Below are positions 40,067 through 53,573 of a DNA stretch of 64,000 nucleotides, in pieces (position 1 is the stretch's first letter; each line of letters starts with the position of its first letter). The notes under the pieces are model-generated. The model was not told the DNA's origin. It was given only the letters and a program-made list of their open reading frames with translations, and did not search any database. The stretch lies in assembly GCF_046630445.1 (NCBI RefSeq), contig NC_092342.1:78666001-78730000 (forward strand), in the 5' to 3' direction. The position numbers were made by a program, and so were the translations under genes. The DNA comes from Rutidosis leptorrhynchoides (Eukaryota > Streptophyta > Magnoliopsida > Asterales > Asteraceae).

Positions 40067-41465
40067 GTGAAATCGTACCTTAAAATTACTAGCTAAAAAC
40101 TTAACAATTAACACACAATTACAGGCAACTATAACCCGGTCATACAGTAACCTATAAGTAATTTTACCAGTTCGTTCCACAGAGAACGGTTTAATCAAGA
40201 TCTTAAAACTAGTAATTATCCTAGGAGTTTAATAAACGAGGTTTGGATTGTATTTTAATTCACGCAATCAACGTGAAGCAAATGAAATGAATTAACAATT
40301 AAGAGAAAACGGTGTCCACTTGAATGATTCACTATCGATATGGATTGTTCTTGCAGTTATTACCGATTGTTATGTCCTTAATATAGTTGTACTTCTCGCA
40401 AAGTTCAAATCAATTAAAGTTAGTAAACTCACATAAACCTTCTTCAAAAGATTAAACTATATTCGATAAAAACTAATGAGACTTGATTTGGACTAAACTC
40501 AGGTAAAATCCTAACCATAACAATCACTTGAAATAGTTACACTGTTATGTAGTTCACAACCCTTTCAATTACCAATTAAACTAATGACACAATCACTTGA
40601 AATCACTTATCTAGTTGTCTAGATCACCTAAGTGTTGAAGTATAAATTGCATCTCAATTTAACTCACATTAAATGATTAACAACCTATGTAATTGAATTA
40701 AGAATGTAGAACATGCATAACAATGGATCCTTAATCAAACATAATTAATTTCAATCACAAAACATTAAATTCAAATGATAGAACAATCCAATCTCAAGTT
40801 TCACATTCAAGTAAACACTCAAACTATTTAGCCTGGAATATTAAAGTTGCAAGAAACAAAACAATAATCAAAACAATAAGTATTCACGATTACAATGATA
40901 AAACTAATGATTGAATCGAGTACCGAAAGTAATAAATGATGGAATAAAATCAAAGGATGAACAAATCTTCAATGGTATGATCCACATCTTCAAAAACTCT
41001 CTATTTCGTAGCATAAAAACTGCATACATTCATTAGGGTAAAAACCTCGTCTATTTATAGTTGGACAAAAAATAACCAGTTCGACTCCGCGTAGCGACCG
41101 TGATCACTGGATCGCGACCGCGACCTTGCACCTGAATCGCGACCGGGATCGGCCAGTAGCGGCCGTGATCTGCATGTTTTCGATTCTTCAAAGTTCTGTT
41201 GAGGCATTACGGCTGAGATCCACTTAGTTGCGGCCGTGATCAGCTCCAGACTCAATACACTTCATTTTTTCGCGTTTAAACTTACTTTGAGCTTATGCAA
41301 AACCAATACTCAGCCGGAAACAACCAAAATCTTAAACCAAAGATCTCTGGAGCCAAAATAATCAATTTCACTCAAATAACCGCAAAAATCTTCAAGTCTT
41401 CGCAAATAAATAAAAATAAAGACCCGATAACGCGATATAATATATGTATAATTTGAGCGATATCA
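40066..41465 (-). repeat. Athila/Tat-like LTR, minus orientation (1.4 kb)
   Basis: The minus strand starts TGATATCGCTCAAATTATAC at 41465 and ends in TTTCACA near 40066. It has CTATAAATAGACGAGG as TATA region (about 41050-41065), a CG-rich segment with repeated CGCGACC/GCGGCCG (41085-41240), and CTGTGGAACGAACTGG near its end, a block shared with the element at 18232. To its right is a polypurine tract (GGTTCAAGTGTGGGAAATT on the minus strand). Confidence 0.6.
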
Positions 41466-41650
41466 AATTTCCCACACTTGAACCTTGCTTGTCCTCAAGC
41501 AAGTCTATCTTCAAATAATATCAACTTATGTAGAAATAAACATACTCGGACAGGTCTTCAAAATTAGAGAATCAAGACATACCGATATCATCTTCGAAAG
41601 CAATAATTTCATATCGCGTAGTCTTCAACAAAACAAGCACAAGGTTCAAG
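41466..41650 (-). other. Internal remnant next to the Athila/Tat-like LTR
   Basis: Contains the polypurine tract and the CTTGCTTGTCCTCAAGCAAG string often found at this place in plant elements of this type. Cut off by element C at 41651. Confidence 0.5.
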
Positions 41651-44583
41651 TGTAACGACCCTGGATTTTCCAATGTTTATTTATTAATAATTATTATTAT
41701 TATTAATACGTGTGATTAAACGAATGTATGTTATTACATTTACATGTTGCCATGATTGGCCGAACTTGACGTTAATTGCCCGAAACGTCTTTGTGACACC
41801 CGGAACTTTCACGAATAATATTTTTAGATATTATTTACATTCATGATTAGTTTTATTAATCATTTTAATTAACTATGGTTATTAGTTAGTTACTTGGGCT
41901 TTTAATTGGATTAACTTGTTAATTACATACATACTTGGGCTTTTATTTGAACTTGGGCCATAATTAGTATTAGTGGACTTTAGAAGCCCACCCTACACTT
42001 TAATGGACTTATTTAGCCCACTCATTCATGTAAGTATCCATTTAGTTATAACTAGTTAGTTTAAGAAGACTTGGAATCTAGTTGGCACATAATCCCCATG
42101 AAATCAACTCTAATATCCAACTTTTATGAGCTTTACCATGCATGGACTAGTGAACTTTTTTCTTCCCCCTCCCCCACTCCTAAAACCGTTGGCCTTCACT
42201 AGTGTAGAGGAGAGTTTTATTTTTTTTACTACTTCACTTACTTGTAATCTCACACACATACTTCATTTCAAACTTACATCTTACTTTCCTCTCATATTTT
42301 TCTCTCATCTTTTCTTTACTTGTAAGTACCAAGAACATCTTCTTCTTCCCTTTTTCTTTTGGCTAAAACCGAATTCAAACACCCACAATCATCATCATCT
42401 TTTGTTACTTGTAGTTTGATTACTTGTTGTTGTTAGTTTGTTACATGTAATTGTTAGTTATTCTTTACTAGTTACAAGATCAAACTTACTAGTTTGATTC
42501 TTCATAATATCTTGTATTTATCAAGAACACAAGAACTAAACTTACTAGTTTATGTTCTACATATATTGTTTCAAAAGTTTGTAAGTTCATGTGTTGAAAG
42601 CATACTTGTGATTCATGAAATAAACTTTAAAGTTTACTTTCCTTAAAGATCAAGCTTAGGCTTGAATCTTTAAAGTATGCAAACCATGAACTTAATTACT
42701 TGTTTACTTAGCTATTTACTTCATTTACTTGCACTTTAATTTCATGATTTAAGTTATTATTGGTCAAGTGTTACTAGTTAACCTTGATCTCATTTCTCTT
42801 GAACTAAAAGTTAACTTAAAAGTTCAAGAACATGTAAATAAGTTTTCTTTAAATATAACTTTGTATACTTATGCTTGATCTAGACTTTTGAGTCTTGGAT
42901 CTTCAAGATCTAACTAAGAACTATGTTTTACATCTTAAGATCTTGATTAGTTAGTTTACTTTCAAGTTTGTAACTTATTATTAGTCTTAAAGTTCATGTA
43001 TGTGTTAGATCTAAGACTTTGATGTAACTTTGGTTCATCAAAACACTTGCAACACTTAAGTGAGTTGTGCTTCATGTCTTAGACTTGCACTTGGGTTATG
43101 ATGGTCAAACCTTGGTAAATATGATGTAAACACATCAAAGAGTTGTACACTTGAAGCTATATGCATCAAGGATGAGAACCATGATGAACATCAAGTACCA
43201 AGACCACCGGAACTCACTTTTAACTTCCTGCTTTCTGTTTACAGCCCTCTGTCCTACTGTTTCTGTAACAGACCAGTAGACCTGGGCTACTGAGACCTTG
43301 ATTTTCAAATAGATCTTTTCGAGTAGATAACTTTTCATATAGGACTCGTCTTAATCCGAGTTACGGTTTAGGATTTATGGCCCTCCGATCGTCACTATGT
43401 CCTTTTAACGTTGTGCAGAAATTTCTGACCTACTCGCACTTAGACCGTCGCCACGATCAAACGAAGACGAGTTTGCTTCTGTAAATTTTACCACACTTAA
43501 AGGACTCATATAAGGAGCCACAGCCACTGGTCTCACCTTAATTCAGTAAGGGTAGAGGCCGTGGTGACTGACTGAAGTCAACCTTTGTTTTAAAACTACT
43601 TTCATAAACGAAAACTTACTTTACGCCTTTGTTTGATGATGAATGATGATGACCCTTAAGACCTTATTTACATACTTTTAAACCTATTAAGACGATTTAC
43701 TGATTTAGTACTATTTGCCTTAGGTTGAGGACCTTCGGACCGATTACTTGCACACCTTTTCCGAACCAACTTTACGACTACATTATCATTGTGAGTTATA
43801 GCATTCCCTTTTTACTTTAACTTATTTTGGGAACTGAGAATACATGCGGATTTTATGTTTTACATACTAGGTACAAGTACTTAAACTTTATATATGTGTG
43901 GGTTATACAACGGCAGAAACATTCCCTTTAGCTCGGTAACGTTTAGTCATTGGTTTTTGAACTGGTGAACGCGAATCTTAGATATGGATCCATAGGGTTT
44001 GACATCACCACTCGGGCTAGTAGCGCTAGCATTTAATGAGTGTTTAATACTTCGTAGACATACGCACTTTCCAAGTGTACTTTCAGGGGGTATAAACGTT
44101 AAGTTAGTTACCAAGTGCCCACGGTTAACATATACTTTATCATACTGTTTTGAAACGCTCTTTGTAGCACTGAAATCTCGTGGCCTACCTTACTTACTGT
44201 TATACTTAAACTATAGCTCACCAACCTTTGTGTTGACATTTTAAAGCATGTTTTTCTCAGGTGCTTGAGGTTAGCTTCCGCCGTGTACTAGTCGTGCTGT
44301 AGACACCCGCTGCTTAGAGTTGTCATCGCATGAACTACTTTACCTTGCATTCAAACTTTAGTACTTTTGAACTATGATTTGTAACGACCATTGTGGTCAC
44401 ATACACTTATTCTTTGCTTCTACTTAGTGAAGCATGCTTTTGGATTGTAAAACATTCGATGTTGGTTTAGATATCACTTTATTAATGAATGCAAACTCTT
44501 TTTGAAAACGCATATAGTACTTAACCTTGTAATGATCCTGTTGTTGATGATTCATACACGATGGTTTTGTACGGGGCATCACA
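41651..44583 (+). repeat. 5' LTR of element C (2.93 kb)
   Basis: TGTAACGACCC to GGGGCATCACA. It holds the conserved block at 44215-44285 (AGCTCACCAACC, then AAAGCATG and TTTTTCTCAGGT, then GCTTCCGCCG). Short open frames in it (42126-42419, 43999-44244) have no protein support. Confidence 0.92.
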
Positions 44584-44585
44584 TT

Positions 44586-44597
44586 TGGTATCAGAGC
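44586..44597 (+). other. Primer-binding site of element C (tRNA-iMet type)
   Basis: TGGTATCAGAGC, two bases after the LTR end. Perfect complement of the initiator Met tRNA 3' end. Confidence 0.95.
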
Positions 44598-44620
44598 ATT
44601 GGTTGTAGGGAATTAGGTTG

Positions 44621-44661
44621 CATTAGTGAGTCTAAGACCGACCCGAGTAGGATTCACTAAT
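44621..44661 (+). promoter_or_regulatory. Leader motif and possible hairpin of element C
   Basis: CATTAGTGAGTCT at 44621-44633 matches the repeated leader motif of elements B and D. ATTAGTGA (44622-44629) and TCACTAAT (44654-44661) can pair as an 8-bp stem, suggesting an RNA structure near the PBS. Inference only. Confidence 0.4.
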
Positions 44662-44921
44662 AGGACTAATCTACAACTTGCTAGTTTACGTGTTTCTGCT
44701 GAACTTACTGCATGCTGCTGCTTATTTTCACTGCTATATGCCATATGTTACTACATGATTTCACTACTGTACGATATCATTTACTTTCGATTGCATGCTA
44801 CTTCTGTACGATTCGTTATTATTGTCATGCTACTTATTGTTATACATGATTTAAACTGTTGGCCTAATACGTGTTTGCTTTATGACATACTGACATGGAA
44901 AATTTATTTTTCCTTGTTCAG

Positions 44922-45362
44922 ATGTCGGATGTACCACCTGCTAGCGTTTTGGACAGTTTAGACTCTTCAACTACTCCACCTACCACCGTTTCCGATCCAC
45001 CGATCCCGATACGCACGAGTGACCCCGGCGCTTCATCTTCCGGGACTAGCAGCCAGCCGCCTGCACCAGTGGCTACTTCTGATGGACACGTGGGCCCTAC
45101 GGAGATTCCAGCTCCGTCTGCTCCCGGACCCTCGGAGTCACAGCCCCGCATCGGTGGAGTTGTGATCCCCACGGAGTTCGGGGAAGGGCCATTCCGTAAC
45201 CATATGCGCATGCCGTGCCGACGCGCTCCAGATGGACGTTTAGTGCCGATTCCGCCATTCAGACACAGAGAGATGTTGGCCGCCTTCGGACTGCCAGTTC
45301 AGCCACCCGTGTCACCACCACATGATTCAGATGACTCATCATCCGCCGATTCTTCATCAGAT
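44922..45362 (+). CDS. Extra ORF of element C, first part (147 codons)
   Basis: Begins at ATG 44922 (MSDVPPASVLDSLDSS), about 325 bases after the PBS. The region is Ser/Thr/Pro-rich and clearly more GC-rich than its surroundings. It contains CRRAPDGRLVPIPPFRHRE and ends in a Ser/Asp run (HDSDDSSSADSSSD). At 45362 it is cut by element D, whose TSD CAGAT falls within the codons. The frame resumes exactly at 58838. Extra ORFs upstream of gag are known in some plant gypsy lineages; I do not recognise this protein. It is not gag: no zinc knuckle and no capsid motif, and a normal gag follows further on. Confidence 0.75.
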
Positions 45363-48300
45363 TGAAATGTCCCGTTCTTATTGATTAAAAACGTTCCATA
45401 TTAATTGATTTCGTTGCGAGGTTTTGACCTCTATATGAGACGTTTTTCAAAGACTGCATTCATTTTTAAAACAAACCATAACCTTTATTTCATAAATAAA
45501 GGTTTAAAAAGCTTTACGTAGATTATCAAATAATGATAATCTAAAATATCATGTTTACACACGACCATTACATAATGGTTTACAATACAAATATGTTACA
45601 TCAAAATCAGTTTCTTGAATGCAGTTTTTACACAATATCATACAAACATGGACTCCAAATCTTGTCCTTATTTTAGTATGCAACAGCGGAAGCTCTTAGT
45701 ATTCACCTGAGAATAAACATGCTTTAATCGTCAACAAAAATGTTGGTGAGTTATAGGTTTAACCTATATATATCAAATCGTAACAATAGACCACAAGATT
45801 TCATATTTCAATACACATCCCATACATAGAGATAAAAATCATTCATATGGTGAACACCTGGTAACCGACATTAACAAAATGCATATATAAGAATATCCCC
45901 ATCATTCCGGGACACCCTTCGGATATGATATAAATTTCGAAGTACTAAAGCATCCGGTACTTTCGATGGGGTTTATTAGGCCCAATAGATCTATCTTTAG
46001 GATTCGCGTCAATTAGGGTGTCTGTTCCCTAATTCTTAGATTACCAGACTTAATAAAAAGGGGCATATTCGATTTCGATAATTCAACCATAGAATGTAGT
46101 TTCACGTACTTGTGTCTATTTTGTAAATCATTTATAAAACCTGCATGTATTCTCATCCCAAAAATATTAGATTTTAAAAGTGGGACTATAACTCACTTTC
46201 ACAGATTTTTACTTCGTCGGGAAGTAAGACTTGGCCACTGGTTGATTCACGAACCTATAACAATATATACATATATATCAAAGTATATTCAAAATATATT
46301 TACAACACTTTTAATATATTTTGATGTTTTAAGTTTATTAAGTCAGCTGTCCTCGTTAGTAACCTACAACTAGTTGTCCACAGTTAGATGTACAGAAATA
46401 AATCGATAAATATTATCTTGAATCAATCCACGACCCAGTGTATACGTATCTCAGTATTGATCACAACTCAAACTATATATATTTTGGAATCAACCTCAAC
46501 CCTGTATAGCTAACTCCAACATTCACATATAGAGTGTCTATGGTTGTTCCGAAATATATATAGATGTGTCGACATGATAGGTCGAAACATTGTATACGTG
46601 TCTATGGTATCTCAAGATTATATAATATACAATACAAGTTGATTAAGTTATGGTTGGAATAGATTTGTTACCAATTTTCACGTAGCTAAAATGAGAAAAA
46701 TTATGCAATCTTGTTTTACCCATAACTTCTTCATTTTAAATCCGTTTTGAGTGAATCAAATTGCTATGGTTTCATATTGAACTCTATTTTATGAATCTAA
46801 ACAGAAAAAGTATAGATTTATAGTCGGAAAAATAAGTTACAAGTCATTTTTGTAAAGGTAGTCATTTCAGTCGAAAGAACGACGTCTAGATGACCATTTT
46901 AGAAAACATACTTCCACTTTGAGTTTAACCATGATTTTTGGATATAGTTTCATGTTCATAATAAAAATCATTTTCCCAGAATAACAACTTTTAAATCAAA
47001 GTTTATCATAGTTTTTAATTAACTAATCCAAAACAGCCCGCGGTGTTACTACGACGGCGTAAATCCGGTTTTACGATGTTTTTCGTGTTTCCAGATTTTA
47101 AATCATTAAGTTAGCATATCATATAGATATAGAACATGTGTTTAGTTGATTTTAAAAGTCAAGTTATAAGGATTAACTTTTATTTGTGAACAAGTTTAGA
47201 ATTAACTAAACTATGTTCTAGTGATTACAAGTTTAAACCTTCGAATAAGATAGCTTTATATGTATGAATCGAATGATGTTATGAACATAATTACTACCTC
47301 AAGTTCCTTGGATAAACCTACTGGAAATGAGAAAAATAGATCTAGCTTCAAAGGATCCTTGGATGGCTTGAAAGTTCTTGAAGCAGAATCATGACACGAA
47401 AACAATTTCAAGTAAGATTTCCACTCGAAATAAGATTGTTATAGTTATAGAAATTGAATTAAAGTTTGAATATGATTATTACCTTGTATTAGAAAGATAA
47501 CCTACTGTAAGTAACAAAGGTTTCTTGATCTTGGATGATTACTTGGAATGGAATTAGAAAACTTGGAAGTAAACTTGCAATCTTGGAAGTATTATTGATT
47601 TTACGAAACTAGAACTTTTAGAATTTATGAAGAACACTTAGAACTTGAAGATAGAACTTGAGAGAGATCAATTAGATGAAGAAAATTGAAGAATGAAAGT
47701 GTTTGTAGGTGTTTTTGGTCGTTGAAGTATGGATTAGATATAAAGGATATGTAATTTTGTTTTCATGTAAATAAGTCATGAATGATTACTCATATTTTTG
47801 TAATTTTATGAGATATTTCATGCTAGTTTCCAAATGGTGGTTCCTACATGTGTTAGGTGACTCACATGGGCTGCTAAGAGCTGATCATTGGAGTATATAT
47901 ACCAATAGTACATACATCTAAAAGCTGTGTATTGTACGAGTACGAATACGGGTGCATACGAGTAGAATTGTTGATGAAACTGAACGAGGATGTAATTGTA
48001 AGCATTTTTGTTAAGTAGAAGTATTTTGATAAGTGTCTTGAAGTCTTTCAAAAGTGTATGAATACATATTAAAACACTACATGTATATACATTTTAACTG
48101 AGTCGTTAAGTCATCGTTAGTCGTTACATGTAAATGTTGTTTTGAAACCTTTAGGTTAACGATCTTGTTGAATGTTGTTAACCCATTGTTTATTATAACA
48201 AATGAGATGTTAAATTGTTATATTATTATGATATTATGATATATAATATATCTTAGTATGATATATATACAGTTAAATGTCGTTACAATGATAATCGTTA

Positions 48301-48801
48301 CATATATGTCTCGTTTCGAAATCATTAAGTTAGTAGTCTTATTTTTACATATGTATTTCATTGTTAATACACTTAATAATATATTTATTTATCATTTAAT
48401 ATAATTAACCAAGTGTATCAATATATTAATATGATTCATATGTACCTAGTAAGACGTTGTTATAACGATAATCGTTATATATATCGTTTTCGAGTTTCTT
48501 AAATTAATAGTCTCATTTTTATGTATATAACTCATTGTTAAAATACCTAATGAGATACATACTTTTAATAAAATCATTTTAACTATATATATAACCATAT
48601 ATATGTCATCGTATAGTTTTTACAAGTTTTAACGTTCGTGAATCACCAGTCAACTTGGGTAGTCAATTGTCTATATGAAACCTATTTCAATTAATCAAGT
48701 CTTAACAAGTTTGATTGCTTAACATGTTGGAAACACTTAATCATGTAAATAAAAATTTCATTTAATATATATATAAACATGGAAAAGTTCGGGTCACTAC
48801 A
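45363..48801 (-). repeat. 3' LTR of element D
   Basis: Left LTR of the minus-strand element, followed to its right by the polypurine tract (minus strand TTAACGGGTAGGTAC). Contains the GAGGT/ACCTC hairpin (45418-45431) and the conserved block near 45680-45755. Confidence 0.95.
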
Positions 48802-48836
48802 GTACCTACCCGTTAAATAAATTTCGTCCCGAAATT

Positions 48837-50319
48837 TTAAGCAGTTGGAGGTGTTGACGTATCTTCTGGAAATAAATGCGGGTATTTCTTCTTCATCTGA
48901 TCTTCACGCTCCCAGGTGAACTCGGGTCCTCTACGAGCATTCCATCAAACCTTAACAATCGGTATCTTGTTTTGTTTAAGTCTCTTAACCCCACGATCCA
49001 TTATTTCGACGGGTTCTTCAATGAATTGAAGTTTTTCATTGATTTGGATTTCGTCCAATGGAATAGTGAGATCTTCTTTAGCAAAATATTTCTTCAAATT
49101 TGAGACGTGGAAAGTGTTATGTACAGCCGCGAGTTGTTGAGGTAGCTCCAGTTGGTAAGCTACTGGTCCGACACGATCTATAATCTTGAATGGTCCAATG
49201 TACCTTGGATTTAGTTTCCCCCGTTTACCAAATCGAACAACGCCTTTCCAAGGTGAAACCTTAAGCATGACCATTTCTCCAATTTCAAACTCTATATCTT
49301 TTCTTTTACTGTCCGCGTAGCTCTTTTGTCGACTCTGGGCGGTTTTCAATCTTTGTTGAATTTGGATGATTTTCTCGGTAGTTTCTTGTATTATCTCCGG
49401 ACCCGTAATCTGTCTATCCCCCACTTCACTCCAACAAATCGGAGACCTGCACTTTCTACCATAAAGTGCTTCAAACAGCGCCATCTCAATGCTTTAATGG
49501 TAGCTGTTGTTGTAGGAAAATTCTGCTAATGGTAGATGTCGATCCCAACTGATTCCGAAATCAATAACACATGCTCGTAGCATGTCTTCAAGCGTTTGTA
49601 TCGTCCTTTCGCTCTGCCCATCAGTTTGTGGATGATAGGTAGTACTCATGTCTAGACGAGCTCCTAATGCTTGTTGTAATGTCTGCCAGAATCTTGAAAT
49701 AAATCTGCCATCCCTATCAGAGATAATAGAGATTGGTATTCCATGTCTGGAGACGACTTCCTTCAAATACAGTCGTGCTAACTTCTCTATCTTGTCATCT
49801 TCTCTTATTGGCAGGAAGTGTGCTGATTTGGTGAGACGATCAACTATTACCCAAATAGTATCAAAACCACTTGCAGTCCTTGGCAATTTAGTGATGAAAT
49901 CCATGGTAATGTTTTCCCATTTCCATTCTGGGATTTCGGGTTGTTGAAGTAGACCTGATGGTTTCTGATGCTCAGCTTTGACCTTAGAACACGTCAAATA
50001 TTCTCTTACGTATTTAGCAACATCTGCTTTCATACCCGGCCACCAAAAATGTTTCTTGAGATCCTTGTACATCTTCCCCGTTCCAGGATGTATTGAGTAT
50101 CTGGTTTTATGAGCTTCTCTAAGTACCATTTCTCTCATATCTCCAAATTTTGGTACCCAAATCTTTTTAGCCCTATACCGGGTTCCGTCTTCCCGAATAT
50201 TAAGATGCTTCTCCGATCCTTTGGGTATTTCATCCTTTAAATTTTCTTCTTTTAAAACTCCTTGTTGCGCCTCCTTTATTTGAGTAGTAAGGTTATTTTG
50301 AATCATTATATTCATAGAT
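48837..50319 (-). pseudogene. Element D: integrase and chromodomain
   Basis: Minus-strand continuation of the gag-pol frame. It holds the integrase zinc region ([20 protein letters not shown], then [12 protein letters not shown]), the DD-E core ([61 protein letters not shown]), the [16 protein letters not shown] linker and the chromodomain-like end (GPEFTWERED, KKYPHLF). TAA at 49494-49496 interrupts the frame after FSYNNSYH, and TGA at 48945-48947 interrupts the chromodomain, where CGA is expected from element A. Stop at 48837-48839. Confidence 0.93.
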
Positions 50320-51630
50320 TTTACTCGAATGGGTTCTCTGTCCTTCCTGCTCAAGGCGTCTTCAATCCACCTACGCTGCCTCATATTCAGTTGTTTTTGA
50401 TTAAATATGTGTTGAAGACTTTTGTGGTCGGTATATATAATACTTTTGACCCCATATAAGTAGTGCCTCCAAGTCTTTAATGCAAAAACAACCGCGCCTA
50501 ATTCCAAATCATGCGTCGTATAATTTTGTTCGTGAATCTTCAATTGTCTAGACGCATAAGCAATTACTTTTGTTCGTTGCATTAATACACAACCGAGACC
50601 TTGCTTTGAGGCGTCACAATATATCACAAAATCATCATTCCCTTCAGGTAATGACAATATAGGTGCCGTAGTTAACTTTTTCTTCAGTAACTGAAACGCT
50701 TTCTCTTGTTCATCCTTCCATTCAAATTTCTTCCCTTTATGCGTTAATGCATTCAAGGATTTTGCTATTCTGGAAAATTCTTGGATGAACCTTCTGTAGT
50801 AACCAGCTAGTCCTAAAAACTGGCGTATGTGTTTCGGAGTTTTCGGGGTTTCCCACTTTTCAACGGTTTCGATCTTTGCCGGGTCCACCTGGATACCTTC
50901 TTTGTTTACTATGTGACCGAGGAATTGAACTTCTTCCAACCAAAATGCACACTTTGAAAACTTAGCGTACAGTTTTTCTTTCCTCAATACTTCTAGCACT
51001 TTTCTCAAATGTTCTTCGTGCTCTTGATCATTCTTTGAGTAAATAAGTATGTCATTGATGAAAACAATGACAAACTTGTCAAGATATGGCCCACACACTC
51101 GGTTCATAAGGTCCATGAACACAACTGGTGCGTTAGTCAATCCAAACGGCATAACCATAAACTTGTAATGACCATAACGCGCCCTAAAAGCAGTTTTTGG
51201 AATATCATCCTCCTTTACTCGTATTTGATGATATGCAGAACGTAAATCGTTCTTTGAATAAACCGACGAGCCTTGTAGTTGATCAAATAAGTCGTCAATT
51301 CTCGGCAGTGGATAACGGTTTTTGATGGTAAGTTTGTTCAACTCTCTGTAGTCAATACACAACCTAAATATACCATCCTTCTTCTTGACAAACAAAACAG
51401 GAGCTCCCCATGGTGATGTGCTTGGTCGAATGAAACCACGTTCTAATAGTTCTTGCAGTTGGCTTTGCAGTTCTTTCATCTCGCTGGGTGCGAGTCTATA
51501 AGGGGCACGAGCTATTGGTGCAGCTCCTGGTACAAGATCTATTTGAAATTCAACAGATCGATGTGGAGGTAGTCCCGGTAATTCTTTCGAAAATACATCG
51601 GGAAATTCTTTTGCGACGGGAACATCATTG
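50320..51630 (-). pseudogene. Element D: reverse transcriptase and RNase H
   Basis: RT motifs in order: [68 protein letters not shown] ([11 protein letters not shown] in element C), [12 protein letters not shown] and [13 protein letters not shown]. The last should read FIDDIL: the first catalytic Asp is Asn here. RNase H follows ([44 protein letters not shown]). It loses about 20 residues between RQRRWIE and DALSRK, a stretch present in element C (starting [18 protein letters not shown]). Frame otherwise open. Confidence 0.93.
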
Positions 51631-52488
51631 ATGCTCTTTTCTTCAGTTTGTACTTTCTCGACGTGTGCTAGAACAGCATAGCAACCTTTTCTTATTAGTT
51701 TTTGTGCCTTCAAATTACTAATAAGATGTAGCTTCATGTTGCCCTTTTCTCCGTACACCATTAAGGGTTCTCCTTCTTCTCGTCCAATGCGAATTGCATT
51801 TTTATAACATACGATCTCTGCTTTCACCTTCTTCAGCCAGTCCATGCTAACTATTACATCAAAACTCCCTAACTCTACTGGTATCAAATCAATCTTAAAT
51901 ATTTCGCTACCCAGTTTAATTTCTCGATTCTGGCATATATTATCTGCTGAAATTAATTTACCGTTTGCTAATTTGAGTAAAAATTTACTATCCAACGGCG
52001 TCAATGGACAACTTAATTTAGCACAAAAATCTCTACTCATATAGCTTCTATCCGCACCCAAATCAAATAAAACGTAAGCAGATTTATTGTCAATAAGAAA
52101 CGTACCCGTAACAAGCTCCGGGTCTTCCTGTGCCTCTGCCGCATTAATATTGAAAACTCTTCCGCGGCCTTGTCCATTCGTGTTCTCCTGGTTCGGGCAA
52201 TTTCTAATAATGTGGCCCGGTTTTCCACATTTAAAACAAACTACATTGGCATAACTTGCTCCGACACTACTTGCTCCGCCATTACTCGTTCCGACACCAT
52301 TTGTTCCTTTCGTTCTGTTAACCCCTGGTCCGTAGACCTCACACTTCACCGCGCTATGACCATTTCTTTTACACTTGTTGCAAAATTTGGTGCAGAACCC
52401 CGAGTGATACTTTTCACACCTTTGGCATAGCTGCTTCTGATTGTTGTTGTTGTTGCGGTTGTTATTGTTGTTAGGATGATTGTTGTAG

Positions 52489-52583
<95 letters not shown>

Positions 52584-53477
52584 ATTGTTGTTGTTGTTGT
52601 TGTTGTTGGGCCGTTTGTTGTAGTTGCGATTGATGTTGCGATTGTTGGGATAATTGTTGCGATTATTATTGTAATTGCTGTTGTTGTTGTATTGATGATT
52701 CTTATCACCGTTTTCCTCCCACTTTCTTTTGACTTGCTTCACATTGGCCTCTTCAGCCGTCTGTTCTTTAATTCTTTTCTCAATCTGGTTTACAAGTTTG
52801 TGAGCCATTCTACATGCCTGTTGTATGGAGGCGGGCTCGTGTGAACTTATATCTTCTTGGATTCTTTCCGGTAATCCTTTCACAAACGCGTCGATCTTCT
52901 CTTCCTCATCTTCGAACGCTCCCGGACACAATAGGCACAATTCTGTGAATCGTCTTTCGTACGTGGTAATATCAAATCCTTGGGTTCGTAACCCTCTAAG
53001 TTCTGTCTTGAGCTTATTGACCTCGGTTTTGGGACGGTACTTCTCGTTCATCTAGTGCTTGAATGCTGACCACGGTAGTGCGTACGCATCATCCTGTCCC
53101 ACTTGCTCTAGATAGGTATTCCACCATGTTAACGCAGAACCTGTGAAGGTATGTGTAGCGTACTTCACTTTGTCCTCTTCAGTACACTTACTTATGGCAA
53201 ACACCGATTCGACCTTCTCGGTCCACCGTTTCAATCCGATCGGTCCTGTGGTTCCATCAAATTCTAAAGGTTTGCAGGCAGTGAATTCCTTGTAGGTGCA
53301 TCCTACACGATTTCCTGTACTGCTAGATCCAAGGTTATTGTTGGTATGTAGCGCAGCCTGTACTGCGGCTATGTTTGAAGCTAGAAAAGTACGGAATTCC
53401 TCTTCATTCATATTCACGGTGTGTCGAGTAGTCGGTGCCATTTCCTTTAAAATAGTCAAATGGAACAAGTTAATCAT
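51631..53477 (-). pseudogene. Element D: gag and aspartic protease
   Basis: Starts at ATG near 53442 (MAPTTRHTVNMNEEE); the frame is open upstream to 53477. Capsid region: [52 protein letters not shown] at 53052-53054 breaks it between FKH and MNEKYRP in the same frame. An Asn-rich linker with a run of more than 30 Asn follows, then zinc knuckles ([14 protein letters not shown] and [14 protein letters not shown]). The protease motif reads [10 protein letters not shown], where LFDTGADRSY is expected (element C has it). The protease then runs on to [11 protein letters not shown]. Confidence 0.93.
52441..52615. repeat. (TTG)n / (AAC)n array encoding the gag poly-Asn run
   Basis: Trinucleotide array within the D gag frame. 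On the minus strand it reads AAC codons. Element C has a shorter version (60315-60365) with mixed Asn and His codons at the same place in its gag. Confidence 0.92.
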
Positions 53478-53573
53478 ACAGAATATTAAGAGTAGTTAAT
53501 AGTATTTCGTAGCATAATATGAACTCATTTATAAATGATTTTTCTTCATATTAGCGTTTTATAAGTTTAAATT

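Noticed and set aside
41085-41240. CpG-rich patch as a possible gene promoter
   Set aside because: It lies inside an Athila/Tat-like LTR near its own TATA box and is built of CGCGACC-type repeats.
46110-46373. Plus-strand frame in D LTRs (also 36266-36736 and 56139-56402)
   Set aside because: Antisense frame in LTR sequence, with different lengths and starts in the three copies.
52346-52844. Poly-Val and poly-Thr frames opposite or beside the gag Asn tract
   Set aside because: Other-frame translations of the same trinucleotide array inside D gag.
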